Shown: positions 27,062 through 36,130, counted from the stretch's first letter. The stretch: DNA of 64,000 nt from Neobacillus niacini (GCF_000759675.1 NZ_BAWM01000001.1:1-64000); one strand, 5' to 3'. Notes: generated from the letters alone by a model not told the origin. Program-made: numbers and translations.

Positions 27062-27535
27062 TTAATATTCTCCTTTAATGACAAAAAAAGAGCCCCGAAT
27101 GGTTCCAGCTAGTTTAGACTTCTGTCTAGCAAACTTAAACTTTCCTTCTAACTCCTTTGGTATCTCCATCCCCTCAGAAAGCTTAAAACCAACAGCTCGC
27201 TTCGGCTTAGGGCCATCAACCGTATACAAAACGTTGACCTCAAGACCATCCTCATAAAAGACGTAGGCCCAATTGATATTTTCTACTTGAAAACGCGATG
27301 TTTCTAATGGTTTGGCAGCAAACTCAATATCACGTTCTTCTTTCAAAATTCGGTTCACATATTCAAGGGTCTCCTGACTTTCACTAGCTGGTACAACCGT
27401 AAATTCATGCTTATATTTGTTCATAAAGTAACGAGCTTCATTCGCACGTAAACCTGCAAGTGCTTCTGCTATGGGTGAAGATTCTACACCAGCGGTAGAC
27501 ACATTTTTAAAATCAACGATATAGGACAATTCCAT
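27062..27535 (-). CDS. Uncharacterised 157-residue cytoplasmic protein
   Basis: I do not recognise a family with confidence. The protein begins MELSYIVDFKNVSTAG, has no signal or membrane segment, and is alpha/beta-like: a helix rich in Glu/Arg (EALAGLRANEARYF), WAYVFYEDGLEVNVLY in the middle, and a basic end (KFKFARQKSKLAGTIRGSF). AAAGGAGAG precedes the ATG. It starts 8 bases after the GyrI-like gene stop, so the two form an operon, opposite to the WYL regulator. It is in the shortest cassette (block C). Confidence 0.7.
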   Translation of the reverse strand: MELSYIVDFKNVSTAGVESSPIAEALAGLRANEARYFMNKYKHEFTVVPASESQETLEYVNRILKEERDIEFAAKPLETSRFQVENINWAYVFYEDGLEVNVLYTVDGPKPKRAVGFKLSEGMEIPKELEGKFKFARQKSKLAGTIRGSFFVIKGEY

Positions 27536-27543
27536 CTCTCCTT

Positions 27544-28023
27544 TTATTTCCTAACAACAGGAATCCACATTTCTCCAAATACTAAGCCGTCTCGCTGTCC
27601 CATCTCAACCGATGCATTTGGCCCGCCAACATAGGCAAAATCCTTTGCTTCCGGCAAAACTTGACCAAAGGCAATACCAGTAAGCGTATTACTCAACACT
27701 TCAGACGTCTCTGCTTCCCCTTTTACAACCAGGTATTCCCCTCTAGGAAATTGAATTACCCTAGATGCTTCTGGTAATGATGCCTCTGTCATGACGCCAG
27801 CATAATGCATCATCTTGTTATTCACCGCTTCATTCACGACAAAAATGTAATCATTTGTGGCTACGGCTTTTAACTTTTCAAGCCTTCCATCTTGTTTAAC
27901 GGCCGACCAGAAGTCTGCCTTTTCTTTATTTATGCCAGCATAGTCTGTGTAGTGGCTCTTAAGCTCAGTTCCAATACCTAAAACGGTAAAGCTTTCTTTT
28001 TCTTCTAGGGTATAATTTGTCAT
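27544..28023 (-). CDS. GyrI-like effector-binding domain protein (YobU-like)
   Basis: 159 residues resembling the AraC-type effector-binding (GyrI/SHV) fold without a DNA-binding domain: YTLEEKESFTVLGIG, a conserved small-molecule-site stretch FPRGEYLVVKGEA, and the C-terminal MWIPVVRK strand. Such proteins bind small molecules or inhibit enzymes. I start at ATG 28023 (M3 of the longer TTG frame). The divergent WYL regulator next door mirrors the B. subtilis yobU-yobV pair, so a regulator-effector pairing is likely but unproven. Confidence 0.78.
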   Translation of the reverse strand: MTNYTLEEKESFTVLGIGTELKSHYTDYAGINKEKADFWSAVKQDGRLEKLKAVATNDYIFVVNEAVNNKMMHYAGVMTEASLPEASRVIQFPRGEYLVVKGEAETSEVLSNTLTGIAFGQVLPEAKDFAYVGGPNASVEMGQRDGLVFGEMWIPVVRK

Positions 28024-28131
28024 ATTCAAACCATCCTCTTTTTTAGATTTTCAAATGATTTGTCTTTTCACTTGATGAGTTTATAATAGTCTTTAATCAT
28101 GTCAAAAAATGATACTGTTTAGGAGGTCCCG

Positions 28132-29094
28132 ATGAAAAAAGTTGAACGGATTAATATCATTATGCGGTATATCAACAACCGATCCCACTTTACCATTTCT
28201 GAGATCATGCAAGAATTTAACATCTCTCGTTCGACGGCTATTAGAGATATAAGAGAAATTGAATCCATGGGGATGCCGCTTGTCGCTGAAGTTGGAAGGG
28301 ATGGGGGTTATTTTGTCATGAACAACTCTGTCCTGCCCACAGTTCGCTTTACCGATAATGAGATTAAAGCTCTTTTTATTGCCTTTATGGCCACAAGAAA
28401 TCAACAACTCCCTTATCTAAAGAGTCGTCAGTCGTTAGCTGAAAAATTACTAGGCCTCATCTCAGAAAACCAGCAAGATGACCTTGTTCTATTAAATCAA
28501 ATCTTGCTTTTTGGAGGGACCAACCCTAATAATCCCGACCTGCTTGAACTGTCAGACCTACCCCATCCTATGTTAGAAAAACTCATCCAAATCCTTCTTT
28601 CGGATCGCAATTTATTGATTACCATCCAAGAAAATAAGGTGATCAATTCATATCCAATTATTCTCTTGCACCTTTATCAAGAAAAAGGAACTTGGCTGAT
28701 TGATGGCTTTGATTTAAAGGATGAACAGAGGAGGATTTTCCCTGTCGACAATCTCACCGATGTCAAACCATCCCCTATGAAAAAAAGATTAAGTATGAAA
28801 AAGATTTTAGAAAAAATAATGAAGCAGGAAGAAGTAATCAACCTTGTCCTTGAACTTGGTCCAAAGGCGATTGCCCAGTTTAAAAAATATCATCCTTTAA
28901 AAGTTTCAATTTCCTATACGAATCCTTACCAAACCACAGCCATTCTAAAGACTTTTATCAATGTTAATAATTCAGAAGAATTGACCGAAATAACAAATTG
29001 GCTGCTTTTCCTAGGTGGGGATATCAAGGTCAGGGAAGTGCCAGAAGAAGTCTTAGAAGGTTTACAAGAGAGATTATTCCTATTCTGCCCATAA
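28132..29094 (+). CDS. HTH-WYL transcriptional regulator (YobV-like)
   Basis: 320 residues. The N-terminal winged helix-turn-helix (IIMRYINNRSHFTISEIMQE, SRSTAIRDIREIESMG, about residues 8-50) is of the DeoR/HTH_11 kind. The C-terminal part carries a WYL domain (WLIDGFDLKDEQRRIFPVDN) and a WCX-like end. WYL domains sense nucleic-acid or nucleotide ligands. AGGAGG precedes the ATG. It is divergent from the GyrI-like gene with a 108-bp gap where its operator probably lies. Confidence 0.88.
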   Translation: MKKVERINIIMRYINNRSHFTISEIMQEFNISRSTAIRDIREIESMGMPLVAEVGRDGGYFVMNNSVLPTVRFTDNEIKALFIAFMATRNQQLPYLKSRQSLAEKLLGLISENQQDDLVLLNQILLFGGTNPNNPDLLELSDLPHPMLEKLIQILLSDRNLLITIQENKVINSYPIILLHLYQEKGTWLIDGFDLKDEQRRIFPVDNLTDVKPSPMKKRLSMKKILEKIMKQEEVINLVLELGPKAIAQFKKYHPLKVSISYTNPYQTTAILKTFINVNNSEELTEITNWLLFLGGDIKVREVPEEVLEGLQERLFLFCP

Positions 29095-29145
29095 GCAGTG
29101 CCAGTTAAAACCTCTAAATTTTGAGTTTGCCCAGTTGCCAGTTCC

Positions 29146-29181
29146 CCTCTATTTGCACATCCACAAGAGATAGAGGTTTTT
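29146..29181 (+). terminator. Probable terminator of the WYL regulator gene
   Basis: CCTCTAT/ATAGAGG stem with a 17-nt loop followed by TTTTTG. Confidence 0.55.
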
Positions 29182-29275
29182 GAATCTTGGAAATACTATA
29201 AGAGGGTAATAGAATTTTATCAGTACTATTCTTTATTTAATTTCTAGTAAATTCATTTTGGTAAACAAAGGTTAA

Positions 29276-29327
29276 ACCTCATTTAGATACGTTACGGGGA
29301 ACCGTATCATAAGTAAATGAGGTTTTT
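29276..29327 (+). other. att site 4 (left arm B, right arm 2)
   Basis: GAACCGTATCATAAGTAA plus ATGAGGTTTTT at 29299-29327 is identical to att site 3. The left arm is CCTCATTTAGATAC, shared with att site 5. CCTCATTTA...TAAATGAGG and TACGG/CCGTA make an imperfect 46-bp dyad across the site, as expected for a serine-recombinase target. Confidence 0.78.
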
Positions 29328-29370
29328 AACAGCTGAATGTAAAAGCTTAAAAAGTATAAGATAATTAAAA

Positions 29371-29403
29371 ATTGGGCTCCAGCCATATTAGACTGGAGCT
29401 TTA
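29371..29403 (-). terminator. Terminator of the Bce-like permease gene
   Basis: GGGCTCCAG/CTGGAGCTT pair around about 10 nt; the minus strand ends in AATTTTAATT. It lies 14 bases beyond the leftward stop. Confidence 0.7.
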
Positions 29404-29416
29404 TCATTTTCTATTA

Positions 29417-31357
29417 TTATAGTGCTTCTTTTATTACTTTTTTATAATAGAGTACGGATAGTATACCGAAAATCGAGTATAATGCGGTATATAATAACAT
29501 GACAATAATCATCGGTGTCCACAATTCAGTACCAAACATGAACCAACCGGATTTTACTGCAAAATAACTATGGGTTAAGCCAATGACTAAAGGGATACCG
29601 AAATTAAAGATTTGCTTTGCTTGAATGCCTCTTAACAAATCTCCTTGTGTAAATCCAAGCTTTCTTAATATCGTATAATTAGGTTTTTCTTCTTCGCTCT
29701 CATCCATTTGTTTAAAGTATAAAATACAACCAGATGTAACTAAAAAGGTTAATCCTAAAAAGCCAACGATAAACATGATAAGCCCCATGTTTCGTTTCTG
29801 ATTATTGCTCATTTCTAAACGTGAGTCATTTTTACCATTAAAGGTCATATTTTGAAAAAGATCATTAGCTTCTTCCAAATTAGCTTCATCTTGCAAATCA
29901 ATTCCGATATAAAGAGTCGATTCTTTTTGAATTTCTGGGATAATATCTTTTTTTAATCGCTCAAAAATAGTTTCATCCACAATTGCGACAGGGAATCCAC
30001 CGCTTGTAAAATAGTATGATACGATGTATTCCTTCCTTAGGCCTAAATATTTTTGCGGTATCACTACATTTTTCCCTTTTAATTCGATTTGACCTGAACT
30101 TTTTAGTGGCATAAATTTTTGTATGGAATCATTATAACCTGTAAAAAGGGTTTCCTCTGCAGATAACTCAACACTAGTGGCCGCCTTGTCACTGATGACA
30201 GGAATTGTCATATTCCTTGGATCAGAATTCATACCCTCTATTTTTGATTCTGCTATTTTTTCTATGTTTGCATATACCTGAATGACATCAATCATTTTTT
30301 CGTTATACTTAATTTCATTTATTTTTAATGCTTCTTTGAAATTTTCAGCATCTTGTTTATTTGTAATTGAAAAATCAGCTACTACATTATTTTGAGCTAA
30401 TCTTTCTACTGAGTAGTGCGAAATATAGCTTAAGGATAACAAGCCGATAGCAAGTGCAGATACTGTCGTAATAATGGTTAATAATAAAGCATTTGATTTC
30501 ATCCGAAACATGATGGATGAAAGAGACAATACTTCATTAATCGTTAAATAACCATCTTTCTTTTTTCGAATAACATAAAAGATAAATCGAACAGATCCTT
30601 TGTAAAAAAGATAAGTCCCGATAATAACAGACGCTAATATAAAGAGCATGGCTAAGAATAGTTCATTCATTGTTGTAAAGTCGCCACTAAATAATTTGGA
30701 TGAAATATAATAGCCTATAAGGATCATTAAAATCCCTAAAATTCCGTAGATCATTTCAAAAAAAGACACTTTTTTAACTTTTTCTTCTGTCGATGAAAGA
30801 ACTCTAAATAGAGATAAGATACTTTGTCTTTTAATAAATAAAAAATTTATCAACATGATAAAGAAATAGATCATAGTAAAAACAACAACAGTTTGAATCA
30901 ATGCTTCTGTTGAAAATCTTAATGTGGCGACGTCCTCAACACCGGTAATTTTAAATAGGATCATCATGATTAATTTTGAAATAGAAAACCCGATAAAGAT
31001 TCCAATGAGTAAGGAACCAAAATATAGAATAAAATTTTCAAGTGTAAGAATGCGAAAAATTCTGCTTTTTGTCATCCCTATTAACTGAAATAAACCAATT
31101 TCTTTACTGCGTCGTTTAATAAAAATGTTATTGGCGTATAAAAGAAAAATGGAGACAATCGCAACGAGTAAAACGGATGCTGTCTTGATTGCAGCTGCCC
31201 CTTTAATCGAACCTTTTGTTTCATCCATTGCAGGATCAAATTGCAGTGTGACAAAGGCAAAATACAGTGCCACTGTAAAAACTAGGGCAAAAACATAGAG
31301 ATAATAATTTTTCAAATTTTTTTTCAAGTTTTGAAGGATGAGATGATTAATGCTCAT
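29417..31357 (-). CDS. BceB-like ABC permease (antimicrobial-peptide detoxification)
   Basis: 646 residues with the BceB layout: one helix, a cluster near the N-terminus ([43 protein letters not shown]), FtsX motifs, a large extracellular domain of about 200 residues (about 330-535) after helix 8, and two final helices. Bce-type transporters free cell-wall precursors from bacitracin-like peptides and report flux to the kinase. It overlaps the ATPase gene by 11 bases; start 31357 chosen over an upstream frame on that basis. Part of block D with its own two-component system. Confidence 0.9.
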   Translation of the reverse strand: MSINHLILQNLKKNLKNYYLYVFALVFTVALYFAFVTLQFDPAMDETKGSIKGAAAIKTASVLLVAIVSIFLLYANNIFIKRRSKEIGLFQLIGMTKSRIFRILTLENFILYFGSLLIGIFIGFSISKLIMMILFKITGVEDVATLRFSTEALIQTVVVFTMIYFFIMLINFLFIKRQSILSLFRVLSSTEEKVKKVSFFEMIYGILGILMILIGYYISSKLFSGDFTTMNELFLAMLFILASVIIGTYLFYKGSVRFIFYVIRKKKDGYLTINEVLSLSSIMFRMKSNALLLTIITTVSALAIGLLSLSYISHYSVERLAQNNVVADFSITNKQDAENFKEALKINEIKYNEKMIDVIQVYANIEKIAESKIEGMNSDPRNMTIPVISDKAATSVELSAEETLFTGYNDSIQKFMPLKSSGQIELKGKNVVIPQKYLGLRKEYIVSYYFTSGGFPVAIVDETIFERLKKDIIPEIQKESTLYIGIDLQDEANLEEANDLFQNMTFNGKNDSRLEMSNNQKRNMGLIMFIVGFLGLTFLVTSGCILYFKQMDESEEEKPNYTILRKLGFTQGDLLRGIQAKQIFNFGIPLVIGLTHSYFAVKSGWFMFGTELWTPMIIVMLLYTALYSIFGILSVLYYKKVIKEAL

Positions 31358-32108
31358 TTTGCACCCCGCCCAATACACCTTGTGTTTTCATGATGTCATG
31401 GAAGAAATCCTGTCTCGATTCCTCACCCTTCGTTAATTGAGTATAGATTTGACCATCCTTAATAAATATGACCCGGCTGCAATAGCTGGCTGCGACTGCA
31501 TCATGAGTGACCATTAGTATAGTGGCATTTCGTTTTTGATTTAAATCGCTTAGTTTGTTTAACAAATCGGAAGCTGATTTTGAATCAAGTGCCCCTGTTG
31601 GTTCGTCAGCAAAAATAATGCTTGGTTCATGAATAAAGGCTCGAGCTGCAGATGTACGCTGTTTCTGACCACCGGAAATTTCATTTGGATATTTATCTTT
31701 TATATCATAAATGCCGAGCTCTTTAGCCAATGTATTAAATTTCTCATCTGCTTCTCTCTTGGCTGTTTTTGTAATCGATAATGGTAATAGAATATTTTCT
31801 TTAACTGTTAGGGTATCTAATAAGTTATATTCTTGAAAAATAAAACCTAAATGATTTTTTCGGAATTCTGCTAATTGCTTTTCTTTCATGGCTGTCATTT
31901 CTTTTCCTTCGATATAAATTGACCCGTTACTAACTTTATCAATTGAGGAAAGAATATTAAGTAAGGTTGTTTTCCCTGAACCCGATGCACCCATGATACT
32001 CACAAATTCCCCATTTTTAATGCTAACATCTAGACCCTTCAGTACGTCTTGTTTGTTAAATTTATTACCATAGCTTTTATGAATTTTTGTTGCTTCTAAA
32101 ATATTCAT
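31347..32108 (-). CDS. BceA-like ABC ATPase
   Basis: 253 residues. Walker A GASGSGKT (about 41-48), Q-loop FIFQEYNLL, signature ISGGQKQR, Walker [13 protein letters not shown], switch THDAVA. The FtsE/LolD/MacB subgroup matches its FtsX-type permease partner. ATG 32108 with AGAGGTG 9 bases upstream; a GTG 6 bases earlier is too close to that site. The promoter upstream has a good -10 and a poor -35, suggesting activation by the response regulator. Confidence 0.94.
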   Translation of the reverse strand: MNILEATKIHKSYGNKFNKQDVLKGLDVSIKNGEFVSIMGASGSGKTTLLNILSSIDKVSNGSIYIEGKEMTAMKEKQLAEFRKNHLGFIFQEYNLLDTLTVKENILLPLSITKTAKREADEKFNTLAKELGIYDIKDKYPNEISGGQKQRTSAARAFIHEPSIIFADEPTGALDSKSASDLLNKLSDLNQKRNATILMVTHDAVAASYCSRVIFIKDGQIYTQLTKGEESRQDFFHDIMKTQGVLGGVQNEH

Positions 32109-32137
32109 ATCCACACACCTCTTGATTTGATATTTTT

Positions 32138-32215
32138 ATTATAGAAGGCTTTGCTGTCCGATTCCTTCGATTGACCATACAAATAATAAAAGCATGTGAC
32201 AATTTTGTCACATGC
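32138..32215 (-). promoter_or_regulatory. BceR-type operator/terminator dyad and promoter of the ABC genes
   Basis: On the minus strand GCATGTGACA-AAAT-TGTCACATGC (plus 32192-32215) is a perfect 10-bp inverted repeat followed by TTTTATTATTT. It overlaps the kinase stop and could terminate bceRS-like transcription. Its core TGACA-N4-TGTCA also matches the TNACA-N4-TGT operator form I recall for BceR-like regulators. TATAAT (plus 32138-32143) lies about 70 bp downstream with no good -35, as in activator-dependent promoters. Confidence 0.6.
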
Positions 32216-33212
32216 CTGTGATATTTAGGAATTGATTTCTTTTTGGAAAGATTAAAGTGAAAGTTGTACCAATTCCTAGTTTTGAATGTACATCTATATT
32301 TATTAATAATGGCTTTGCTACTTTTTTTGCTAAATATAATCCCATGCCTGTTGCAGCATTATCATGGTGTTTTACGGTTGATGTAAAGCCTTTATCAAAC
32401 ATGCGTGTAATATCCTTTGGGTCAATACCTCGCCCAAAGTCTTTCACCTCTAAAATGGTTTGATCATCATGTTGATAACTTTTAACGATGATATCCGATG
32501 CTTCGCTATATTTTATGGCGTTTGTTAAAAGCTGTCTGATGATAAACGCTAGCCATTTGGCATCGCTAAGGACATCTTTAACCTCGATATGTAAATCAAA
32601 GCCAATTCCTTTTTGAATACACCAAGATTGTAAATCTTTAATTTCCTTAGTGATTAAGACTTTTATATCTGTAACCTCTATATATAAATCATTTTCTATA
32701 AATGGTATACGTTTTTGATGAAGCTGCTGATCAAGTAGTAGATGAATTCTTAACCATTCATAAATTAAATTCGATTTCATTGTTCCATTGTCTAGTCGAT
32801 CAATCATTAATCTCATAGTTGTTAACGGTGTTTTAACTTCATGAATCCAAGATAATAATTCATCTTTCTCCAGCTCTAAGGACATCAGATTTTGTGAAGC
32901 AATCTGTTTCAACAATTCAGTCTGGCTCGTAACACTATTCTCAATAATTTTTTCAAAAGGGCTCTCTGGAGTAGAAATACTCGTTAAATCAAGATTGTTT
33001 TCCCACGCTTCTATACTTTTATAAAATTTAGTTTCCTTATTGTAGCGGATAATTAAAAATATGGTGAAAATAATCAATGATAAAAAGACAATATAGACGA
33101 TAGGATCTAACGGGATTGTTGAATCAAAATATGAGACAAGGATGATAAATAATTGTAGAAATAAAAATAGAATAATCCAGCTGAGCCTTTCAATTAAATA
33201 TTTTTTAATCAT
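32208..33212 (-). CDS. BceS-like intramembrane-sensing histidine kinase
   Basis: 334 residues. Two N-terminal helices with almost no extracellular loop (IILFLFLQLFIILVSY and IVYIVFLSLIIFTIFLI, about 13-55), the hallmark of intramembrane sensors that read their ABC transporter. The phospho-acceptor His is in SWIHEVKTPLTTM; N-box QLLTNAIKYS; DFGRGID; GMGLYLAKKV. It overlaps the response-regulator gene by 4 bases. It should sense the neighbouring transporter, not the peptide itself. Confidence 0.93.
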   Translation of the reverse strand: MIKKYLIERLSWIILFLFLQLFIILVSYFDSTIPLDPIVYIVFLSLIIFTIFLIIRYNKETKFYKSIEAWENNLDLTSISTPESPFEKIIENSVTSQTELLKQIASQNLMSLELEKDELLSWIHEVKTPLTTMRLMIDRLDNGTMKSNLIYEWLRIHLLLDQQLHQKRIPFIENDLYIEVTDIKVLITKEIKDLQSWCIQKGIGFDLHIEVKDVLSDAKWLAFIIRQLLTNAIKYSEASDIIVKSYQHDDQTILEVKDFGRGIDPKDITRMFDKGFTSTVKHHDNAATGMGLYLAKKVAKPLLINIDVHSKLGIGTTFTLIFPKRNQFLNITGM

Positions 33213-33901
33213 CTAAAATTTGCCTCTTCTTTAGCGATATAACCTTGACCAACCTTTGTTTCAATATACTGTCCTAAGCCAAGCTCCTCCAGTTTTTTTC
33301 GTAACCGGTTTACATTGACAGTTAAGGTATTATCACTCACAAAGCGCTCATCATCCCATAAGCTTTTGATTAATTCTTCTCGACTCACTATTTTATTCTT
33401 TTGTTCAATAAGAAGTTTTAAGATATAAATTTCATTCTTTGTTAGCTCAATTGAACCTGAGTCATTTGCAACAGTATTTTTTTCAAAATCTACTGTTGCA
33501 CCGCACCATGTTTTAAGTGAAATTGGTTCATTATTGTAATTATATACTCGGCGAAGAATCGCCTGTATCTTAGCAATGAGAACATCAAAATGAAATGGCT
33601 TTTGAATAAAGTCATCCGCTCCAAGCTGCATAGACATCACCATATCGGTAGGATGATCACGTGAAGATAAAAATAGAATAGGAACGTTCGAAATGGATCG
33701 AATCATTCGACACCAATGAAACCCATCAAATTTTGGCAATTGAATATCAATAATGACTAAATCAGGTTTTATGATTGTAAATTCTTGAATCACTTTACTA
33801 AAATCATCAATACCATAAACATCGTAAGACCACCCAGTCAATCTTTCTTTGATTTCATTAAACAATGTTTTATCATCTTCTATTAGCAATAACTTAAACA
33901 A
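33209..33901 (-). CDS. BceR-like response regulator
   Basis: 230 residues, OmpR family. Receiver: LLLIEDD at the N-terminus, phospho-acceptor Asp in VIIDIQLP (about residue 52), Lys in IQKPFHF; C-terminal winged helix with VNRLRKKLEELG and VGQGYIA. I start at TTG 33901, giving MFKLLLIEDD as in BceR; a GTG 12 bases upstream is the alternative. First gene of block D; it should activate the ABC genes through the dyad at 32192. Confidence 0.9.
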   Translation of the reverse strand: MFKLLLIEDDKTLFNEIKERLTGWSYDVYGIDDFSKVIQEFTIIKPDLVIIDIQLPKFDGFHWCRMIRSISNVPILFLSSRDHPTDMVMSMQLGADDFIQKPFHFDVLIAKIQAILRRVYNYNNEPISLKTWCGATVDFEKNTVANDSGSIELTKNEIYILKLLIEQKNKIVSREELIKSLWDDERFVSDNTLTVNVNRLRKKLEELGLGQYIETKVGQGYIAKEEANFR

Positions 33902-33993
33902 GGCAATCACCACACTTTTTACTTTTCCTTAATTAAATTGTATAGTAAAAATTTCCTGTGTGCCAGGGTGGAGGAATTTAATCGTAAATTGTT

Positions 33994-34045
33994 CTCATTT
34001 AGATACATTACGGTGAACCGTACCATAAATAGAGGCGGTATTTTT
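33994..34045 (+). other. att site 5 (left arm B, right arm 1)
   Basis: GAACCGTACCATAAATAGAG followed by GCGGTATTTT at 34015-34044 differs from the rlmH end by one base in the first 23 (CTT to CGT). Left arm CTCATTTAGATAC is shared with att site 4. TACGGTGAACCGTA is a near-perfect palindrome at its centre. It closes the array; beyond it I see no further full site. Confidence 0.75.
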
Positions 34046-34211
34046 TAGAATAAAGGCTCTGTTAATATCAATTAATAATTTTGACAGAGCCACATTGACT
34101 ACTTTTTACCATAAAACAAAACAATAAGTAATGGAGCAACACTTTAACGTTGCTTCAAGTTATTAGGTTTCAGTTACTTTTAGAGTTTTTTTATGGAAGA
34201 AATCGTATATG

Positions 34212-34246
34212 GATAAGAAAAAGACCATCTAGGAAGGATGGTCTTT
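34212..34246 (-). terminator. Terminator of the NlpC/P60 gene
   Basis: AAAGACCATC/GATGGTCTTT, a 10-bp stem with a 7-nt loop; on the minus strand it ends in TTTTTCTTATC. It overlaps the stop codon. Confidence 0.85.
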
Positions 34247-34697
34247 AAATGCGCTTTGTTCCAATGTATCTTGGATGCCAATATGGGTTGTTTGTACTTG
34301 TAATCATGACACCCTTTGATGAAGAAGCCATAATCATTTTACCGTTTCCGATATACATTGCAACATGTGTTGGATTACTTGCTTTGTTTGGAGCATAGAA
34401 CATTAAATCACCTGGTTGTATATAATTATAGATCCGATATCCGTTTCCATAGAACATTTGAGCGGCTGTTCGGTTTAGCGTTTTTCCAGCTCTAGCATAT
34501 GAATACTTAACAAGACCTGAACAATCAAAACCGCTTGGTGACATCCCACCCCATCGATAAGGTACTCCAAGGTTAGCCTTTGCAACTGAAACTGCTTTTG
34601 TATGATAATATGCTGCTTCTGCTTTATCACCCTTGTTAGCAAACAAAGTGCCACAAGAAACTAAAATGATTAATGCTACGATTAATTTCTTAAGCAT
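34245..34697 (-). CDS. Secreted NlpC/P60 peptidoglycan endopeptidase
   Basis: 150 residues. A signal peptide (about 1-29, ending KAEAA) leads to a single NlpC/P60 domain with catalytic Cys59 (DCSGLV) and His111 (THVAMYIG), and a third polar residue in the following strand. No wall-binding domain, so it is a minimal gamma-D-glutamyl-diamino-acid endopeptidase. AGGAGGTAAC precedes the ATG. It lies just outside the att array, so it is probably core chromosome. Confidence 0.93.
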   Translation of the reverse strand: MLKKLIVALIILVSCGTLFANKGDKAEAAYYHTKAVSVAKANLGVPYRWGGMSPSGFDCSGLVKYSYARAGKTLNRTAAQMFYGNGYRIYNYIQPGDLMFYAPNKASNPTHVAMYIGNGKMIMASSSKGVMITSTNNPYWHPRYIGTKRI

Positions 34698-34835
34698 GAT
34701 TGTTACCTCCTAGTGTGATTTGATAGTTCCAATATACTAGAAGGCCGTAACAGTGACATCACAGCAAAATTACGATTTTATTACAAAGTTATTCTAAAAT
34801 AATTTTATTCCATTGATACTAAACTAAAAGCATAA

Positions 34836-34868
34836 AGGAAAAACCACTGAGAATATTCTCAGCGGTCT
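34836..34868 (-). terminator. Terminator of the DUF2238 gene
   Basis: AAACCACTGAG pairs with CTCAGCGGT (one wobble); the minus strand ends GGTTTTTCC. It is about 140 bp beyond the leftward stop; the sequence between holds nothing I recognise. Confidence 0.65.
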
Positions 34869-35006
34869 TCCAGTAATTACTTATTATTGATAAGTAATTA
34901 TAAATATTGGCTTCACCTGCACCGTATATTACAGCTATTTGAGCCGGGAGAGTGTTGTTTTCTATTTAAATCAGGTGAGATATCTACGTTATTTTAATTT
35001 AGATAC

Positions 35007-35633
35007 CTACTCATTATCTATTTTTCCCAATCCTTTATAAAGGATCTTTATGAAAAAAAGCGAAAGAATGGAACCCACTAGTAAAAGTGCCATATCCTTC
35101 TGGGAGTCCCATATGTCTCCTTGCATGCCTAAAAAATCTTTTGTGGCTTTCCCTTCTTTCCCTATTTTTGTACTTACCCACTCAATGATTTCGTAGAGAG
35201 CCCCGATTGCTAGTGTTATACATACAGCAATAAAATTTGTCGTTTTACTTTTCAATAAAACAGTTTTCCTTAATAATATCTCTATTACAACTATGACCAT
35301 AAGCCCCTTAAGAAAATGACCAAACCGATCATAATAGTTTCTTTGTAAATCAAAGTAATCTTTGATCCATGTAAAGAGAGGAACTTTGGAATAAGAATAA
35401 TGCCCTCCTATAAACGTTAAAATGACAAGAAGGGTAATAATGACATAGGAAACAGTGGTAAGGCGAAACCGATTGTATGTTGATATCAAGAATATTAAAA
35501 CTACTACTGAAGGTAACGTCTCCATCAACAAAACCCTATAACCTTCCTCAGGTTTAATCAGGGACCAAATAAGAACAAGCATAACAACAAATAACAAGAA
35601 AAAATGTATCGAACTACCTTTTTTATGTGACAC
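35007..35633 (-). CDS. DUF2238 (YjdF-type) membrane protein
   Basis: 208 residues with six or so hydrophobic helices and the family's motifs: GGHYSYSKVPLF, RNYYDRFGHFLKG, ALYEIIEW and GMQGDIWDSQKDM. Function unknown. I start at GTG 35633, with GGAG 8 bases upstream; an ATG at 35657 has no site. Confidence 0.85.
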   Translation of the reverse strand: MSHKKGSSIHFFLLFVVMLVLIWSLIKPEEGYRVLLMETLPSVVVLIFLISTYNRFRLTTVSYVIITLLVILTFIGGHYSYSKVPLFTWIKDYFDLQRNYYDRFGHFLKGLMVIVVIEILLRKTVLLKSKTTNFIAVCITLAIGALYEIIEWVSTKIGKEGKATKDFLGMQGDIWDSQKDMALLLVGSILSLFFIKILYKGLGKIDNE

Positions 35634-35848
35634 ACAAATCACTCCATAAGAAAACAAGATGAATTTAGTATTTGCTAAACATTTAAATAATATAAAAAGA
35701 TATATAGGGTGCTAGGATACTTTACTTTTTTTGCATAATCCAATAGCAAAGAGGCCTCTCGACTCATCTCAACAAATCCGAACATAAATACAACGTCTCA
35801 TGCTGTACCATGTTGAAACAGTGGTTTAAATTTTCTAAAAAGGACCAG

Positions 35849-35878
35849 TTGACGGATTTCAACATTATGCTGTAGTAT
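35849..35878 (+). promoter_or_regulatory. Promoter of the lysine-riboswitch operon
   Basis: TTGACG at 35849-35854, 18 bp, TAGTAT at 35873-35878, placing the start about 30 bp before the riboswitch. Confidence 0.6.
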
Positions 35879-35911
35879 ATAAAGATAATTTAATAAGACC
35901 TCACTTTTTAC

Positions 35912-36080
35912 AGTGAGGTAGAGGCGCGATATTTAACAGTCTTTAGTGGAGCTTGAGAAGCAGTGATTCTAAGGAGAAGGAAATGTCGCCGAAGTTTGTA
36001 ATATTCTCGAGTCATTACATGCTGGGTCTGTAGTTAAGAGCTGCAGGACTGTCTCAATAAACTTTCTGGTTTATTGAGTT
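35912..36080 (+). promoter_or_regulatory. Lysine riboswitch (L box)
   Basis: The conserved aptamer blocks appear in order: GAGGTAGAGGCGCGA, AGTGGAGC, AAGGAAATGTCGCCGAAG, GCTGGGTCTG, GTTAAGAG and GGACTGTCTCA, whose last bases close P1 with TGAG near 35914. The hairpin CTCAATAAAC/GTTTATTGAG follows, then a terminator at 36131. Family rule: lysine binding stabilises P1 and allows termination. It controls the three-gene ABC transporter downstream, so that system probably imports lysine. Confidence 0.92.
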
Positions 36081-36130
36081 GTGCTATCTCATTTGGGATA
36101 AAAGAGAGGACTTTAGGGAACTAGCATAGT

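Noticed and set aside
13706..34245. A ccr-type serine recombinase, integrase or transposase inside the cassette region
   Set aside because: I read all substantial frames in the four blocks and found none; every gene there is explained as regulator, enzyme, transporter or small protein.
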